DNA of 44,986 nt, taken from positions 1-44,986 of the forward strand of contig NZ_NWBQ01000004.1 in the NCBI RefSeq assembly GCF_002837135.1, written 5' to 3'. A model generated the notes under the pieces. It did no database searches. It saw only the letters and a list, made by a program, of their open reading frames with translations, and was not told the origin of the DNA. The translations under genes and the position numbers were made by a program. The stretch comes from Macromonas bipunctata. GTDB lineage: Bacteria; Pseudomonadota; Gammaproteobacteria; Burkholderiales; Burkholderiaceae_C. Of this stretch, positions 14,448-21,566 are shown piece after piece (position 1 is the stretch's first letter; every line of letters starts with the position of its first letter).

Positions 14448-14475
14448 ACCGGAGCCGCCTGCGCGTGGCTCCGGT
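14448..14475 (+). terminator. hairpin between nagI and nagK (possible attenuator)
   Basis: A perfect 9-bp stem ACCGGAGCC/GGCTCCGGT with a 10-nt loop sits in the 79-nt gap between nagI and nagK. Only a weak T-rich tract (TTGTTG) follows, so it is more likely to tune read-through or protect the mRNA 3' end than to stop transcription fully. Confidence 0.4.
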
Positions 14476-14509
14476 TGTTGCCGTTTACCCTCTCCCATAT
14501 TTAGCGATC

Positions 14510-15211
14510 ATGACCCAATACCTGTTCAACCCGCCCGCCGTTCAATCCCTGCCCATCCGTGGCCAGGACGCACGCTTCCCCATCAACCGCCTGTTCTTTG
14601 TGGGCCGCAACTACCACGCCCACGCGGTGGAAATGGGCCGTCCGGTGGACAAATCGGTCGAGCGCCCGTTCTACTTCACCAAGTCGTACCAAACGCTGGT
14701 GCAAAGCGGCTCAGAAGTCGCCTACCCCCCCGAAACCAAGAACTACCACTTTGAAATGGAGATGGTGGTGGCGATTGGCAAAGCGGGTTTTCGCGTCAGC
14801 GCCGACAACGCCCACGAGATCATTTACGGCTACGCCACGGGCTTGGACATGACACGCCGCGACCTGCAACTGGTGGCGCGCGACAAGGGCCGCCCGTGGG
14901 ATCTGGGCAAGGACTTGGAACAATCCTCGGTCTGCTCCGAGATCGTGCCGATGCAAGGCCAGATCATCGACAGCGGCGAAATTGCGTTGGAAGTCAACGG
15001 CGAGACCAAGCAAAAATCCGACGTCAACAAGCTGATCTGGAACGTGCGCGAGATCATCGCCGACCTGTCCCAGTTCTACCACCTGCAACCGGGCGACCTG
15101 ATCTACACCGGTACCCCCGAAGGTGTGGGCGCCGTGGTGCCGGGCGACAAGATCACCGGCCACGTGGCGGGCGTGGGCGAAGTGGCCCTGACCGTGGGGG
15201 CGGCGGAATGA
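14510..15211 (+). CDS. nagK: fumarylpyruvate hydrolase (FAH family)
   Basis: Hydrolyses fumarylpyruvate to fumarate and pyruvate, the last step of the gentisate route. ATG 14510 gives 233 aa beginning MTQYLFNPPAV; an earlier in-frame ATG at 14465 would run through the hairpin and is rejected. FAH-fold features are FFVGRNYHAHAVEMGR, the acidic metal set in YHFEMEMVVAIGK, the Asp in YGYATGLDMTRRDLQ, and the closing GDLIYTGTPEGVGAVVPGD. It overlaps nagL by four bases (ATGA), indicating translational coupling. No clear Shine-Dalgarno is present. Confidence 0.93.
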   Translation: MTQYLFNPPAVQSLPIRGQDARFPINRLFFVGRNYHAHAVEMGRPVDKSVERPFYFTKSYQTLVQSGSEVAYPPETKNYHFEMEMVVAIGKAGFRVSADNAHEIIYGYATGLDMTRRDLQLVARDKGRPWDLGKDLEQSSVCSEIVPMQGQIIDSGEIALEVNGETKQKSDVNKLIWNVREIIADLSQFYHLQPGDLIYTGTPEGVGAVVPGDKITGHVAGVGEVALTVGAAE

Positions 15212-15846
15212 AGCTCTACAACTTCTGGCGCAGCGGCACCTCGCACCGCCTGCGCATTGCGCTCAACCTCAAGGGCATCGAGACCGAATACCTGGCCGTG
15301 CACCTGGGCAAGGAAAAGCACCTGACCGACGAGTTCAAGGCCGTGAACCCGCAGCAGCTGGTGCCCGCACTGGTCACGCCCGAGCAAACGCTGATCCAGT
15401 CGCCCGCCATCATCGAATGGCTGGAAGAAAAATACCCCACCCCGGCCCTGCTGCCCGCCGACGCCGATGGCCGCGCCAAGGTGCGCGCGCTGGCCGCGAT
15501 TGTGGGTTGCGACATCCACCCCATCAACAACCGCCGCATTCTGGAATACATTCGCAAAACATTCGGCGCCAACGACGACGCCGTCAACGCCTGGTGCGGC
15601 ACCTGGATCACCGCTGGTTTTGACGCCTACGAAGCCCTGCTGGCCGCCGACCAACACCGTGGCCGCTTCAGCTACGGCGACACGCCCACCATTGCCGACT
15701 GCTACCTGGTGCCGCAGATCGAGAGCGCGCGCCGCTTCAAGGTCGATTTGAGCCGCTGGCCGCTCATCATGGCCGTGGAAGCCGCCTGCAACGAACTCGA
15801 AGCCTTCACCCAGGCCGCACCGTCGGCACAACCCGACGCCGCCTGA
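15208..15846 (+). CDS. nagL: maleylpyruvate isomerase (zeta-class GST)
   Basis: Glutathione-dependent cis-trans isomerase that turns maleylpyruvate into fumarylpyruvate. 212 aa. The N-terminal thioredoxin-like domain starts MKLYNFWRSGTSHRLRIALN, with the SxxS/T-type zeta motif SGTSHR in place of the SSCSWR seen in many members; NPQQLVPALVT and IQSPAIIEWLEE are the usual GSH-site segments. The C-terminal helical domain has CDIHPINNRRIL and a TIADCYLVPQ box. The start overlaps the nagK stop. It is the last gene of the operon; 11 nt after its stop begins the right end of the tnpB element, so the operon terminator has probably been displaced. Confidence 0.92.
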   Translation: MKLYNFWRSGTSHRLRIALNLKGIETEYLAVHLGKEKHLTDEFKAVNPQQLVPALVTPEQTLIQSPAIIEWLEEKYPTPALLPADADGRAKVRALAAIVGCDIHPINNRRILEYIRKTFGANDDAVNAWCGTWITAGFDAYEALLAADQHRGRFSYGDTPTIADCYLVPQIESARRFKVDLSRWPLIMAVEAACNELEAFTQAAPSAQPDAA

Positions 15847-15857
15847 GCCACCGGCGC

Positions 15858-15980
15858 TTGACATCCTCCTCGCCATGAATGGCGAGGATTCCCGCTTCAC
15901 AGAACCCCGCCCATGCCTCAACGAGACACAGGACTTACAGCTTCTCCACGGGCTGACACCGCCAGCCCGGCGGCCAGTAC
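15858..15980 (-). ncRNA. predicted omega RNA (reRNA) of TnpB
   Basis: IS200/IS605 TnpB proteins use a guide RNA whose scaffold spans the tnpB 3' end and the right end of the element; the guide is the flanking DNA just outside. Here the scaffold would include the hairpin at 15867-15888 and end at 15858. The predicted guide is the next roughly 16 nt on the minus strand, GCGCCGGTGGCTCAGG (15857 to 15842), covering the end of nagL. The upstream edge of the RNA is arbitrary. Confidence 0.45.
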
Positions 15981-17051
15981 GTTGCGTGCGGCGTTGATGT
16001 CCCGGTCGTGGCTGCTGCCACAGTCGTGGCATGTCCAATGCCGCACATTCAAGGGCATCTTTTGTGCCGTGTACCCGCAGTCGCTGCAACGCTTGGACGA
16101 CGGGTACCAGCGGTCGATCTTGACCACTTCTCTGCCGTACCACTTGGCCTTGTATTCAAGCTGGCGCACGAACTCGGCCCAGCCAGCATCACCGATGGAC
16201 TTGGCGAGCTTGCGGTTCTTCTTCATGTTGCCGACGCCCAGCGCCTCAACGGCGACCACTTGGTTTTCGTGGATCAGTCGGGTCGAGAGCTTGTGCGTGA
16301 AATCCTTGCGGATGTCGGCGATCTTGGCGTGCAGTTTGGCAACTTTGAGCCGCGCTTTGGTGCGGCTTTTAGAGCCTTTCTTCTTTTTGGCGAGTCGGCG
16401 CTGGAGTTTGGCCAGCTTCTTCTCGTGCTTACGGAAAGCGTTGGGCGTGGCAATCTTCTCGCCCGTGGAGAGGATGGCGAAGTGAGTCAGGCCCAAGTCA
16501 ATGCCAATTTTTTCTGCTACTTCGGGTTTGGCGCAGACTACGTCATCGCACAGCAGGCTAACGAAGTAACGGCCCACCGCGTCTTGCGATACCGTGATGG
16601 TCGTCACCTTCGCACCCTGCGGAATCTGGCGCGACCAGCGCACATCCAACGGTGCGTCCATCTTCGCCAGTTTGAGCGCCTGACCATCCCAGCGGAACGC
16701 GCTGGCGGTGTATTCCGCCGACTGGTGGCTGCCCTTGCGCTTGAACTGCGGATAGCGCCCGCGTTTGGCAAAGAAGTTGCCGAACGCCGTTTGCAAATGC
16801 CGCAGCGCCTGCTGCAACGGCACGCTGGACACGTCGTTGAGCCACGCGTATTCAGGCTGCTTTTTGAGCAACGTCAACGCGGCAGACGTGTCGTGGTAGC
16901 CCATCCGTTCCTGCCGCTGTTCCCACGCCTCGCTGCGCAGGCGCAGCATGTGGTTGTAGACAAAGCGCACGCAACCAAACGTCTGGGCGAGGATGACCTC
17001 TTGCTCGGGCGTTGGGTAAAACCTAAAGCGGTATGCGCGCTTGATGTCCAT
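15918..17051 (-). CDS. tnpB: TnpB RNA-guided endonuclease
   Basis: 377 aa, full length for TnpB. The N-terminal part (RAYRFRFYPTPEQEVILAQTFG, VYNHMLRLRSEAW) is the usual REC/wedge start. The RuvC nuclease keeps all three acidic positions: D185 in KIGIDLGLTH, E269 in VVAVEALGVGNM and the aspartates of SHDRDINAARN (D349/D351). The zinc ribbon has C322, C325, C341 and C344 (CSDCG, CHDCG). A Lys-rich helix lies at about 208-245. The enzyme therefore looks active. TnpB cuts donor-joint DNA at its target motif under omega-RNA guidance, which helps keep the element. It runs against the nag operon. TAAATT stands exactly 6 nt before ATG 17051 without a Shine-Dalgarno. Confidence 0.95.
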   Translation of the reverse strand: MDIKRAYRFRFYPTPEQEVILAQTFGCVRFVYNHMLRLRSEAWEQRQERMGYHDTSAALTLLKKQPEYAWLNDVSSVPLQQALRHLQTAFGNFFAKRGRYPQFKRKGSHQSAEYTASAFRWDGQALKLAKMDAPLDVRWSRQIPQGAKVTTITVSQDAVGRYFVSLLCDDVVCAKPEVAEKIGIDLGLTHFAILSTGEKIATPNAFRKHEKKLAKLQRRLAKKKKGSKSRTKARLKVAKLHAKIADIRKDFTHKLSTRLIHENQVVAVEALGVGNMKKNRKLAKSIGDAGWAEFVRQLEYKAKWYGREVVKIDRWYPSSKRCSDCGYTAQKMPLNVRHWTCHDCGSSHDRDINAARNVLAAGLAVSARGEAVSPVSR

Positions 17052-17057
17052 GTGTGC

Positions 17058-17063
17058 AATTTA
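17058..17063 (-). promoter_or_regulatory. -10-like TAAATT, 6 nt before tnpB ATG
   Basis: Minus-strand TAAATT, then GCACAC, then ATG 17051. The N6 spacing matches three other genes here that lack a Shine-Dalgarno. A -35 was not identified. Confidence 0.3.
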
Positions 17064-17189
17064 CACGAAAACCACCCCATCCACCCAGAAGATAGCCAAC
17101 CTAAAAAGGAGCGGAAACAGGGGCTTGCTGTGCAAGCCGCGCTATCCCTCCCCGGCATGAAGGCCGGGGTTTCCCGCACAGATTGATGA

Positions 17190-17217
17190 AAAAAGCGGCC
17201 CTGCAAGGGGCCGCTTC
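17190..17217 (-). terminator. Rho-independent terminator of the hemerythrin-uspA operon
   Basis: A perfect 9-bp stem AAGCGGCCC/GGGCCGCTT with a 6-nt loop is followed on the minus strand by a run of six T (17195-17190). It is placed downstream of uspA and immediately outside the tnpB element. Confidence 0.8.
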
Positions 17218-17226
17218 GGTCGGTTC

Positions 17227-17259
17227 AAGCCCCGTTCACCACCAGGTGGCGGGGCTTTT
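17227..17259 (+). terminator. second convergent hairpin, probably the displaced nag operon terminator
   Basis: An 8-bp stem AAGCCCCG/CGGGGCTT encloses a 15-nt loop; the plus strand ends in TTTT (two of them in the stem). The orientation suits the rightward nag operon, now 1.4 kb away because of the tnpB element. The T tract is short. Confidence 0.5.
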
Positions 17260-17282
17260 GCTTGTGGGCTTCAGGCGTAGGC

Positions 17283-17705
17283 TCAGGCCGCAATCAGCGT
17301 GACCTTGACCGGGGCGCGTTCCGACACTTCGGACGCCACCGAGCCCATGAGCAGCTTCATCAGGCCGGTGCGGCCGTGGCTGCCCATCACGATCTCGTCG
17401 ATGCCGTTCTCGGTGGCAAAGCGGCAGATCACGTCCGCCGGGTGCCCCACCACCACGTGCTGCTGGTAAGCCACGCCCGCAGCGTCCAGCACCTGGCGCA
17501 CAGCGGCCATGCCAGCCAGGCCTTCCTCGCGGTGGTAGGCGTTGAGCTCCTCGGCGTTGACGAAGCTGCTGGCGTGGCCGTCCACCGGCAGCTGCACGCT
17601 CAGCAGGTGCAGCTCAGGCGCGCTGGCCTGTACGCCCGGCAGCCACTTGGCCACCGCCTGGGCACCAAAGTCCGAACCGTCCACGGGCAACAAAATCTTG
17701 GTCAT
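17283..17705 (-). CDS. universal stress protein (UspA family)
   Basis: 140 aa from ATG 17705, with AAGGAAAA upstream. It opens MTKILLPVDGSDFGAQAV and ends with the nucleotide-binding signature GSHGRTGLMKLLMGSVASEV followed by PVKVTLI; the full G-2x-G-9x-G-S type motif indicates an ATP-binding class protein. UspA proteins accumulate in stress and growth arrest. It is the last gene of the leftward hemerythrin-MarR-TerC-UspA operon, 14 nt after TerC, and has a strong terminator downstream. Length is normal. Confidence 0.93.
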   Translation of the reverse strand: MTKILLPVDGSDFGAQAVAKWLPGVQASAPELHLLSVQLPVDGHASSFVNAEELNAYHREEGLAGMAAVRQVLDAAGVAYQQHVVVGHPADVICRFATENGIDEIVMGSHGRTGLMKLLMGSVASEVSERAPVKVTLIAA

Positions 17706-17719
17706 GGTGTGTTTTCCTT

Positions 17720-18448
17720 TCAGTGCGAGGACGAGTCTTTGCCGGCCAGATCGACCAGCGGGGCTTTTTCGGCAGAGGCTTGCGCGCGCTTGGCCAGCAG
17801 CGTGCCCACCACCACCACCAGGGCAGCACCGGCAGCACCGGTCACGTAGTGCAGCCACGACGGCAGGTGTTCCACATAGGGCTTGACCATCACGTCACCC
17901 ACGAACATGCCACCACCAATCCAGCCCAGCAGTGCCGCGCCCAGGGTGATGACGATGGGGAAGCGGTCCATCAGCGTGAGCACGAACTTGCTGCCCCAGA
18001 CGATGATCGGGATGCTGATCAGGATACCGAACACCACCAGGCCCATGTCGCCCTTGGCGGCACCGGCCACGGCAATCACGTTGTCCAGGCTCATCACGGC
18101 ATCGGCAATCACGATGGTCTTGATGGCGCCGGCCAGCGTGGTGGCACCTTCCACGTTGCCGTGGCTGTCGTCCTCGGGTTGCAGCAGCTTGACGCCGATC
18201 CAGAACAGCAGCAGCGCGCCCACCACCTTGAGGAACGGCAGCGTGAGCAGTTGCAGTGCAAAGAAGATCAGCACCACGCGCAGGCCAATGGCCCCGGCCA
18301 CGCCCCAGAAGATGCCCTTGTTGCGCTGCTCCTCGGGCAGCTTGCGGCAGGCCAGCGCGATCACGACCGCGTTGTCACCGCCCAGCAAAATGTCGATGGC
18401 GATGATCTGCAACACCGCTATCAAAAACGCCATACTGAAGTAATCCAT
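17720..18448 (-). CDS. TerC family membrane protein (YjbE-like)
   Basis: 242 aa from ATG 18448, chosen because GGAGATAGG precedes it; a start 12 nt earlier would include this site. It is an inner-membrane protein with about seven hydrophobic helices. TerC hallmarks are IAIDILLGGDNAVVIALACRKLP and IVIADAVMSLDNVIAVAGAAKG, with the paired GDN/LDN acidic residues thought to bind metal. Related proteins export manganese or give tellurite resistance; the substrate here is not known. The C-terminal soluble tail is charged. It is in the middle of the stress operon, 27 nt after marR. No yybP-ykoY riboswitch is possible in that small gap. Confidence 0.9.
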   Translation of the reverse strand: MDYFSMAFLIAVLQIIAIDILLGGDNAVVIALACRKLPEEQRNKGIFWGVAGAIGLRVVLIFFALQLLTLPFLKVVGALLLFWIGVKLLQPEDDSHGNVEGATTLAGAIKTIVIADAVMSLDNVIAVAGAAKGDMGLVVFGILISIPIIVWGSKFVLTLMDRFPIVITLGAALLGWIGGGMFVGDVMVKPYVEHLPSWLHYVTGAAGAALVVVVGTLLAKRAQASAEKAPLVDLAGKDSSSH

Positions 18449-18475
18449 ACCTATCTCCAAAAATAAAACCAGTGT

Positions 18476-18970
18476 TCACGCATGCGCCGCCACCGGGCCG
18501 CCACAGGGGGCCGAGTGTTGCAGCATGCGGTCAAAGAATTCGAGCAGCAGCGCCTGTTCGCGCTCGTCCAGGCACTTCATCAGGTCCTGGTTGCGCCGCT
18601 CGATGGCGGCCATCACCTTGCCAAACAGGGCCTTGCCCGCCACCGTCAGCGACAGGCCCACGCTGCGCGCGTCCACCTTGTCGGCGGCGCGCACCACCTT
18701 GCTGCGCTGCATGAAGCCGCGCGCCACCAGGGCGTAGGCGGTGCGGCTGGCCTGCGTCTTGTCCAGGTTGGTCTCCAGCGCCAGCCGGGTCACGGTGATC
18801 TGCGGAAACGAACCCACCGCCGCCAGGCAGCGCGTCTCGGCCAGCGACAGGCCACAGGCGGCGCGGTACATGGCCTGGCTGGCCAGGTTGTTGAGCTTGC
18901 TCAGGGTGTTGAGGCGGTACGTGAAGTAACGCCTCAACACCGGCTCGGCAGAGTGCTCGGCAGCAGGCAT
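18476..18970 (-). CDS. MarR family transcriptional regulator
   Basis: 164 aa. The winged helix is SLAETRCLAAVGSFPQITVTRLALETNLDKTQASRTAYALVARGFMQRS, followed by the wing ADKVDARSVGLSLTVAG. The N-terminal helix (RRYFTYRLNTLSKLNNLASQAMYR) would dimerise. It lies between hemerythrin and TerC genes with gaps of 18 and 27 nt, so it is probably an internal autoregulator of a redox or metal stress operon rather than a regulator of the aromatic operon. The ligand is unknown. It differs in sequence from the MarR at 11063-11557. Confidence 0.88.
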   Translation of the reverse strand: MPAAEHSAEPVLRRYFTYRLNTLSKLNNLASQAMYRAACGLSLAETRCLAAVGSFPQITVTRLALETNLDKTQASRTAYALVARGFMQRSKVVRAADKVDARSVGLSLTVAGKALFGKVMAAIERRNQDLMKCLDEREQALLLEFFDRMLQHSAPCGGPVAAHA

Positions 18971-18988
18971 GCGTGCGCTCCCTTGGCG

Positions 18989-19537
18989 TCAGATGTAGTT
19001 GGCCAGCAGCGGGTGGTGGTGCGCGTGGTGGCGCATGTGCAGCGACAGGCCCAGCGCCGCCATGTGGTTGGAGTTGCGCCCCAGGATGGTCTGCGACAGC
19101 GGCAGGAATTCGGTTTCCTCAAACTCGGCGTGCGCGTGGTACTGGCGCACCAGGCGCTCGATGTCGGCGCCGTTGACGTCGCTGTGCTGGCCCTTGGCCA
19201 CTTTCTTCAGGCCCGACTCCAGGCTCTTCCACAGCTTTTCGAGCTCACGGTGCTCGTCGGTCAGGCGCTTGACCATCATCTGCACGCGGTCGCGCTCAAC
19301 GCCCTTCTCGGCGTCGTGCAGCACGGCCGGGAACAGCTCGCGCTCCTCGTCCAGGTGGTGCTCGAAGATGGCTTCGCGGAAGAACTCCACCGCACGCTCG
19401 GCAATGTCGCGCGCGCGCTGCGCGGGCACCAGCAGCGCGGGCAGTTCGGCCAGCATGTCGAGCTTCTTGACGATGCCGACGTGGCATTGCGAAAAATCGG
19501 CAATGGCTTCGTTTTGGGGGGTAGCAGAGGAAGTCAT
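18989..19537 (-). CDS. hemerythrin-domain protein
   Basis: 182 aa from ATG 19537, with AGGAGA about 9 nt upstream. Four-helix bundle with the di-iron ligand pattern of hemerythrin: CHVGIVKKLDML, IFEHHLDEERELFP, DEHRELEKLW, and HAEFEETEFLPL. Such proteins bind O2 or sense/repair oxidative and nitrosative damage. A His-rich C-terminus (HMRHHAHHHP) may bind extra metal. It is the first gene of the operon that continues into marR, terC and uspA. Its start faces the terminator of the TRAP operon upstream, so a promoter should lie in 19538-19590, but I found no clear one. Confidence 0.88.
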   Translation of the reverse strand: MTSSATPQNEAIADFSQCHVGIVKKLDMLAELPALLVPAQRARDIAERAVEFFREAIFEHHLDEERELFPAVLHDAEKGVERDRVQMMVKRLTDEHRELEKLWKSLESGLKKVAKGQHSDVNGADIERLVRQYHAHAEFEETEFLPLSQTILGRNSNHMAALGLSLHMRHHAHHHPLLANYI

Positions 19538-19589
19538 GACAGGCTCTCCTGGTGGGGGGTTATCGGACAAAAAAGGCAAGGCGGATCGC

Positions 19590-19622
19590 AAAAAAGGGGG
19601 TAGCCACCGCTGTGGCTACCCC
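19590..19622 (-). terminator. Rho-independent terminator of the TRAP operon
   Basis: A perfect 11-bp stem GGGGTAGCCAC/GTGGCTACCCC with a 4-nt loop is followed on the minus strand by six T. It is located 53 nt after the dctM stop and separates the TRAP operon from the hemerythrin operon. Confidence 0.85.
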
Positions 19623-19674
19623 GGTCAAAGTTGCTGGGAGGCGCGGCCCGCAGGCACGCCCCGAGGCCACAACC

Positions 19675-20994
19675 TTAACCCACGAACTGGACCAGCCACA
19701 GCGGGATGATCGGGAAGAACAGGAACAGCAGGGTGCGGATCACGTCGCTGATGAGGAACGGCATCACGCCCTTGTAGCTCTCGTTCATGGGCACGGTCTT
19801 GGCCATGCCGTTGACGATGTACACGTTGAGGCCCATGGGCGGCGCAATCAGGCCAAAGCCCACCGTCATCAGCACCATGATGCCGAACCACAGCGCCACC
19901 ATGTCCTTGGGCATGCCAAAGTCCAGGCCCATCACCATCAGGAAGAAGATCGGCACGGTCAGCAGCAGCATGGACATCTCGTCCATCACCGCACCCAGCG
20001 CCACGTAGAACAGCAGGATGGCGGAAATCACCAGCAGCGGCGGCAAGCCCCAGCTGCCCACCACCTCGGCCAGCTGGCCGGGCACCTGCGTCATGGCCAG
20101 GGCGGCGTTCATGGTGTCGGCGCCCATGAAGATCAGGAAGATCATGGCCGCGCTGGCGGCGGTGCCCATGAAGCATTCCTTGAGCTTGGCAAACGTCATC
20201 TCGCGCTTGAGCGTGGCGATCAGCAGCGTGGAGGCCGCGCCCACGGCGGAGCCCTCGGTCGGGGTGAAGAAACCACCGTAGATACCGCCGAACACCAGCG
20301 CAAAGATCACCAGGATCGGCAGCACGCCCATGACCTTGGCCATGTCCAGGCGCTCGCGGTCGTCGGTCACCTCAGGGGCCTGGCCCGGTACCACGCGCAC
20401 AAAGATGGCCACGGCCACCATGTAGCCGAACATGGCGATCAGGCCCGGCACCACCGCAGCGGCAAACAGCTTGGAGATGTTCTGCTCGGTCAGGATGGCG
20501 TACACCACCAGCACCACCGACGGCGGGAACTGGATGCCCAGCGTGCCGCCGGCCGACAGCACACCCGTGGCCAGGCGGCCCGAGTAGCCGTGGCGCTTCA
20601 TTTCAGGCAACGCCACGCCGGTGATGGTGGCGGCGGTGGCCACCGAGGAGCCGCTCACGGCACCAAACGCGGCACAGGCCAGCACCGAGGCCATGGCCAT
20701 GCCGCCCTTGAAGCGGCCCATGGCCGCTGCGGCAAACGCGAACAAGTCCTTGCTGATGCCGCCCTTGGTGGCAAAGTAGCCCATCAGGATGAACAGCGGG
20801 ATCACCGACAGGTCGTAGCCCGCAAAGCGCGCAAAGGCCTGGGTGTTCATGAAGTTGGAGAACGGCTCCCAGCCGGTCTGGCCGATGTAGCCAATGGCGC
20901 CGGCAATGAACATGCTCACCGCAATCGGGAAGCGCACCGCCATGCACAGCAGCATGCTGCCGAAGATCAAACCTGCCAATGCCAGCGGGGTCAT
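19675..20994 (-). CDS. dctM: TRAP transporter large permease (DctM)
   Basis: 439 aa inner-membrane subunit with about 12 hydrophobic helices; it catalyses Na+-coupled uptake of a substrate delivered by the DctP binding protein. DctM marks include VRFPIAVSMFIAGAIGY, SVIPLFILMGYFATKGG, FGAVSGSSVATAATITGVALPEM and GGTLGIQFPPSVVLVVYA, plus GLIAPPMGLNVYIVNG near the end. It overlaps the DctQ stop by four bases (ATGA) and ends before a strong terminator. Length is typical. Substrate cannot be read from this subunit. Confidence 0.95.
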   Translation of the reverse strand: MTPLALAGLIFGSMLLCMAVRFPIAVSMFIAGAIGYIGQTGWEPFSNFMNTQAFARFAGYDLSVIPLFILMGYFATKGGISKDLFAFAAAAMGRFKGGMAMASVLACAAFGAVSGSSVATAATITGVALPEMKRHGYSGRLATGVLSAGGTLGIQFPPSVVLVVYAILTEQNISKLFAAAVVPGLIAMFGYMVAVAIFVRVVPGQAPEVTDDRERLDMAKVMGVLPILVIFALVFGGIYGGFFTPTEGSAVGAASTLLIATLKREMTFAKLKECFMGTAASAAMIFLIFMGADTMNAALAMTQVPGQLAEVVGSWGLPPLLVISAILLFYVALGAVMDEMSMLLLTVPIFFLMVMGLDFGMPKDMVALWFGIMVLMTVGFGLIAPPMGLNVYIVNGMAKTVPMNESYKGVMPFLISDVIRTLLFLFFPIIPLWLVQFVG

Positions 20995-21476
20995 GCGTTC
21001 ACCTCTTCGTTCTTGGCTTCAAAGCCAGTGGCCACCTGCACCAGCGCAATGACGGCGGTGATGGCAAAACCGGGCACCATGCCCGCGTACACAATCCATT
21101 CGGGCAGGCCCATCAGCATGGTCTGCGAGTCCGATTCGTAGGCGCTGAGGCCGCCCACCGCCGTGCGCCAGCCCACAAAGGTGAACACCAGCGCCAGCAT
21201 CAGCGCGCCAATGCGGTCCAGGAAGCCGTTGACGCTGTCGCTGCACTTGCTGGTGAAGAAGTCCACAATGATGTGGCCCTGGCGCGCCTGCGACAGCGGC
21301 ATGAACAGCGCAATGGCCACGCCGGTGGCCATGGCGGTCAGCTCGAAGGCGCCGACCATGTCGCCGCCAGTGGTGTTGCGCAGCAGCAGGTTGTAGCAGG
21401 TGATGAGGGTGATGGCGGTCAGCAGCAGGCCTGCCAGAATGGCACACAGCTCCGCGATCCAGTTGAGTATTTTCAA
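20991..21476 (-). CDS. dctQ: TRAP transporter small permease (DctQ)
   Basis: 161 aa with four hydrophobic helices, the usual DctQ layout (KILNWIAELCAILAGLLLTAITLITCYNLLLRNTTGG, then the QARQGHIIVDFF segment before helix 3). I chose TTG 21476 because TGGAG lies 7 nt before it; the longer frame to TTG 21518 would begin inside the terminator-like hairpin at 21517-21542. DctQ is a stabilising partner of DctM. It overlaps dctM and follows dctP by about 90 nt. Confidence 0.88.
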   Translation of the reverse strand: MKILNWIAELCAILAGLLLTAITLITCYNLLLRNTTGGDMVGAFELTAMATGVAIALFMPLSQARQGHIIVDFFTSKCSDSVNGFLDRIGALMLALVFTFVGWRTAVGGLSAYESDSQTMLMGLPEWIVYAGMVPGFAITAVIALVQVATGFEAKNEEVNA

Positions 21477-21516
21477 AACAGTACTCCAGTGGGGGGGTTG
21501 AAGGGATCTCACACGC

Positions 21517-21542
21517 AAAAGGGAGGCTGGACACAGCCTCCC
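21517..21542 (-). terminator. attenuator-like hairpin between dctP and dctQ
   Basis: A perfect 9-bp stem GGGAGGCTG/CAGCCTCCC with a 4-nt loop is followed on the minus strand by TTTTG. Its place between the binding-protein gene and the permeases suggests partial termination, giving more DctP than membrane subunits. Confidence 0.65.
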
Positions 21543-21566
21543 TCGGGCACATGGATCGGCGGAAAT

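Larger units (their letters stand above)
15858..17185 (-). mobile_element. tnpB-only IS200/IS605-type element
   Basis: The element holds only tnpB; there is no tnpA. Its right end (low coordinate) has an 8-bp hairpin TCCTCGCC/GGCGAGGA with a 6-nt loop at 15867-15888, and on the minus strand ends ATGTCAA at 15858, resembling the TCAA cleavage site of some IS605-group elements. The left end has a 7-bp hairpin CCCCGGC/GCCGGGG at 17150-17170. Both hairpins are followed on the plus strand by TTCCCGC, so they are subterminal palindromes in the same orientation, as expected for Y1-transposase elements. The left boundary (about 17180-17188) is uncertain. Confidence 0.8.

Noticed and set aside
15858-17185. 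A CRISPR-Cas or Cas12-type system around the RuvC-like protein
   Set aside because: The protein has TnpB size and motifs, element-end hairpins flank it, and no repeat-spacer array is present.
17866-17880. parS-like TGTTCCAC
   Set aside because: Only one half-site is present inside the TerC gene, and no parB is nearby.
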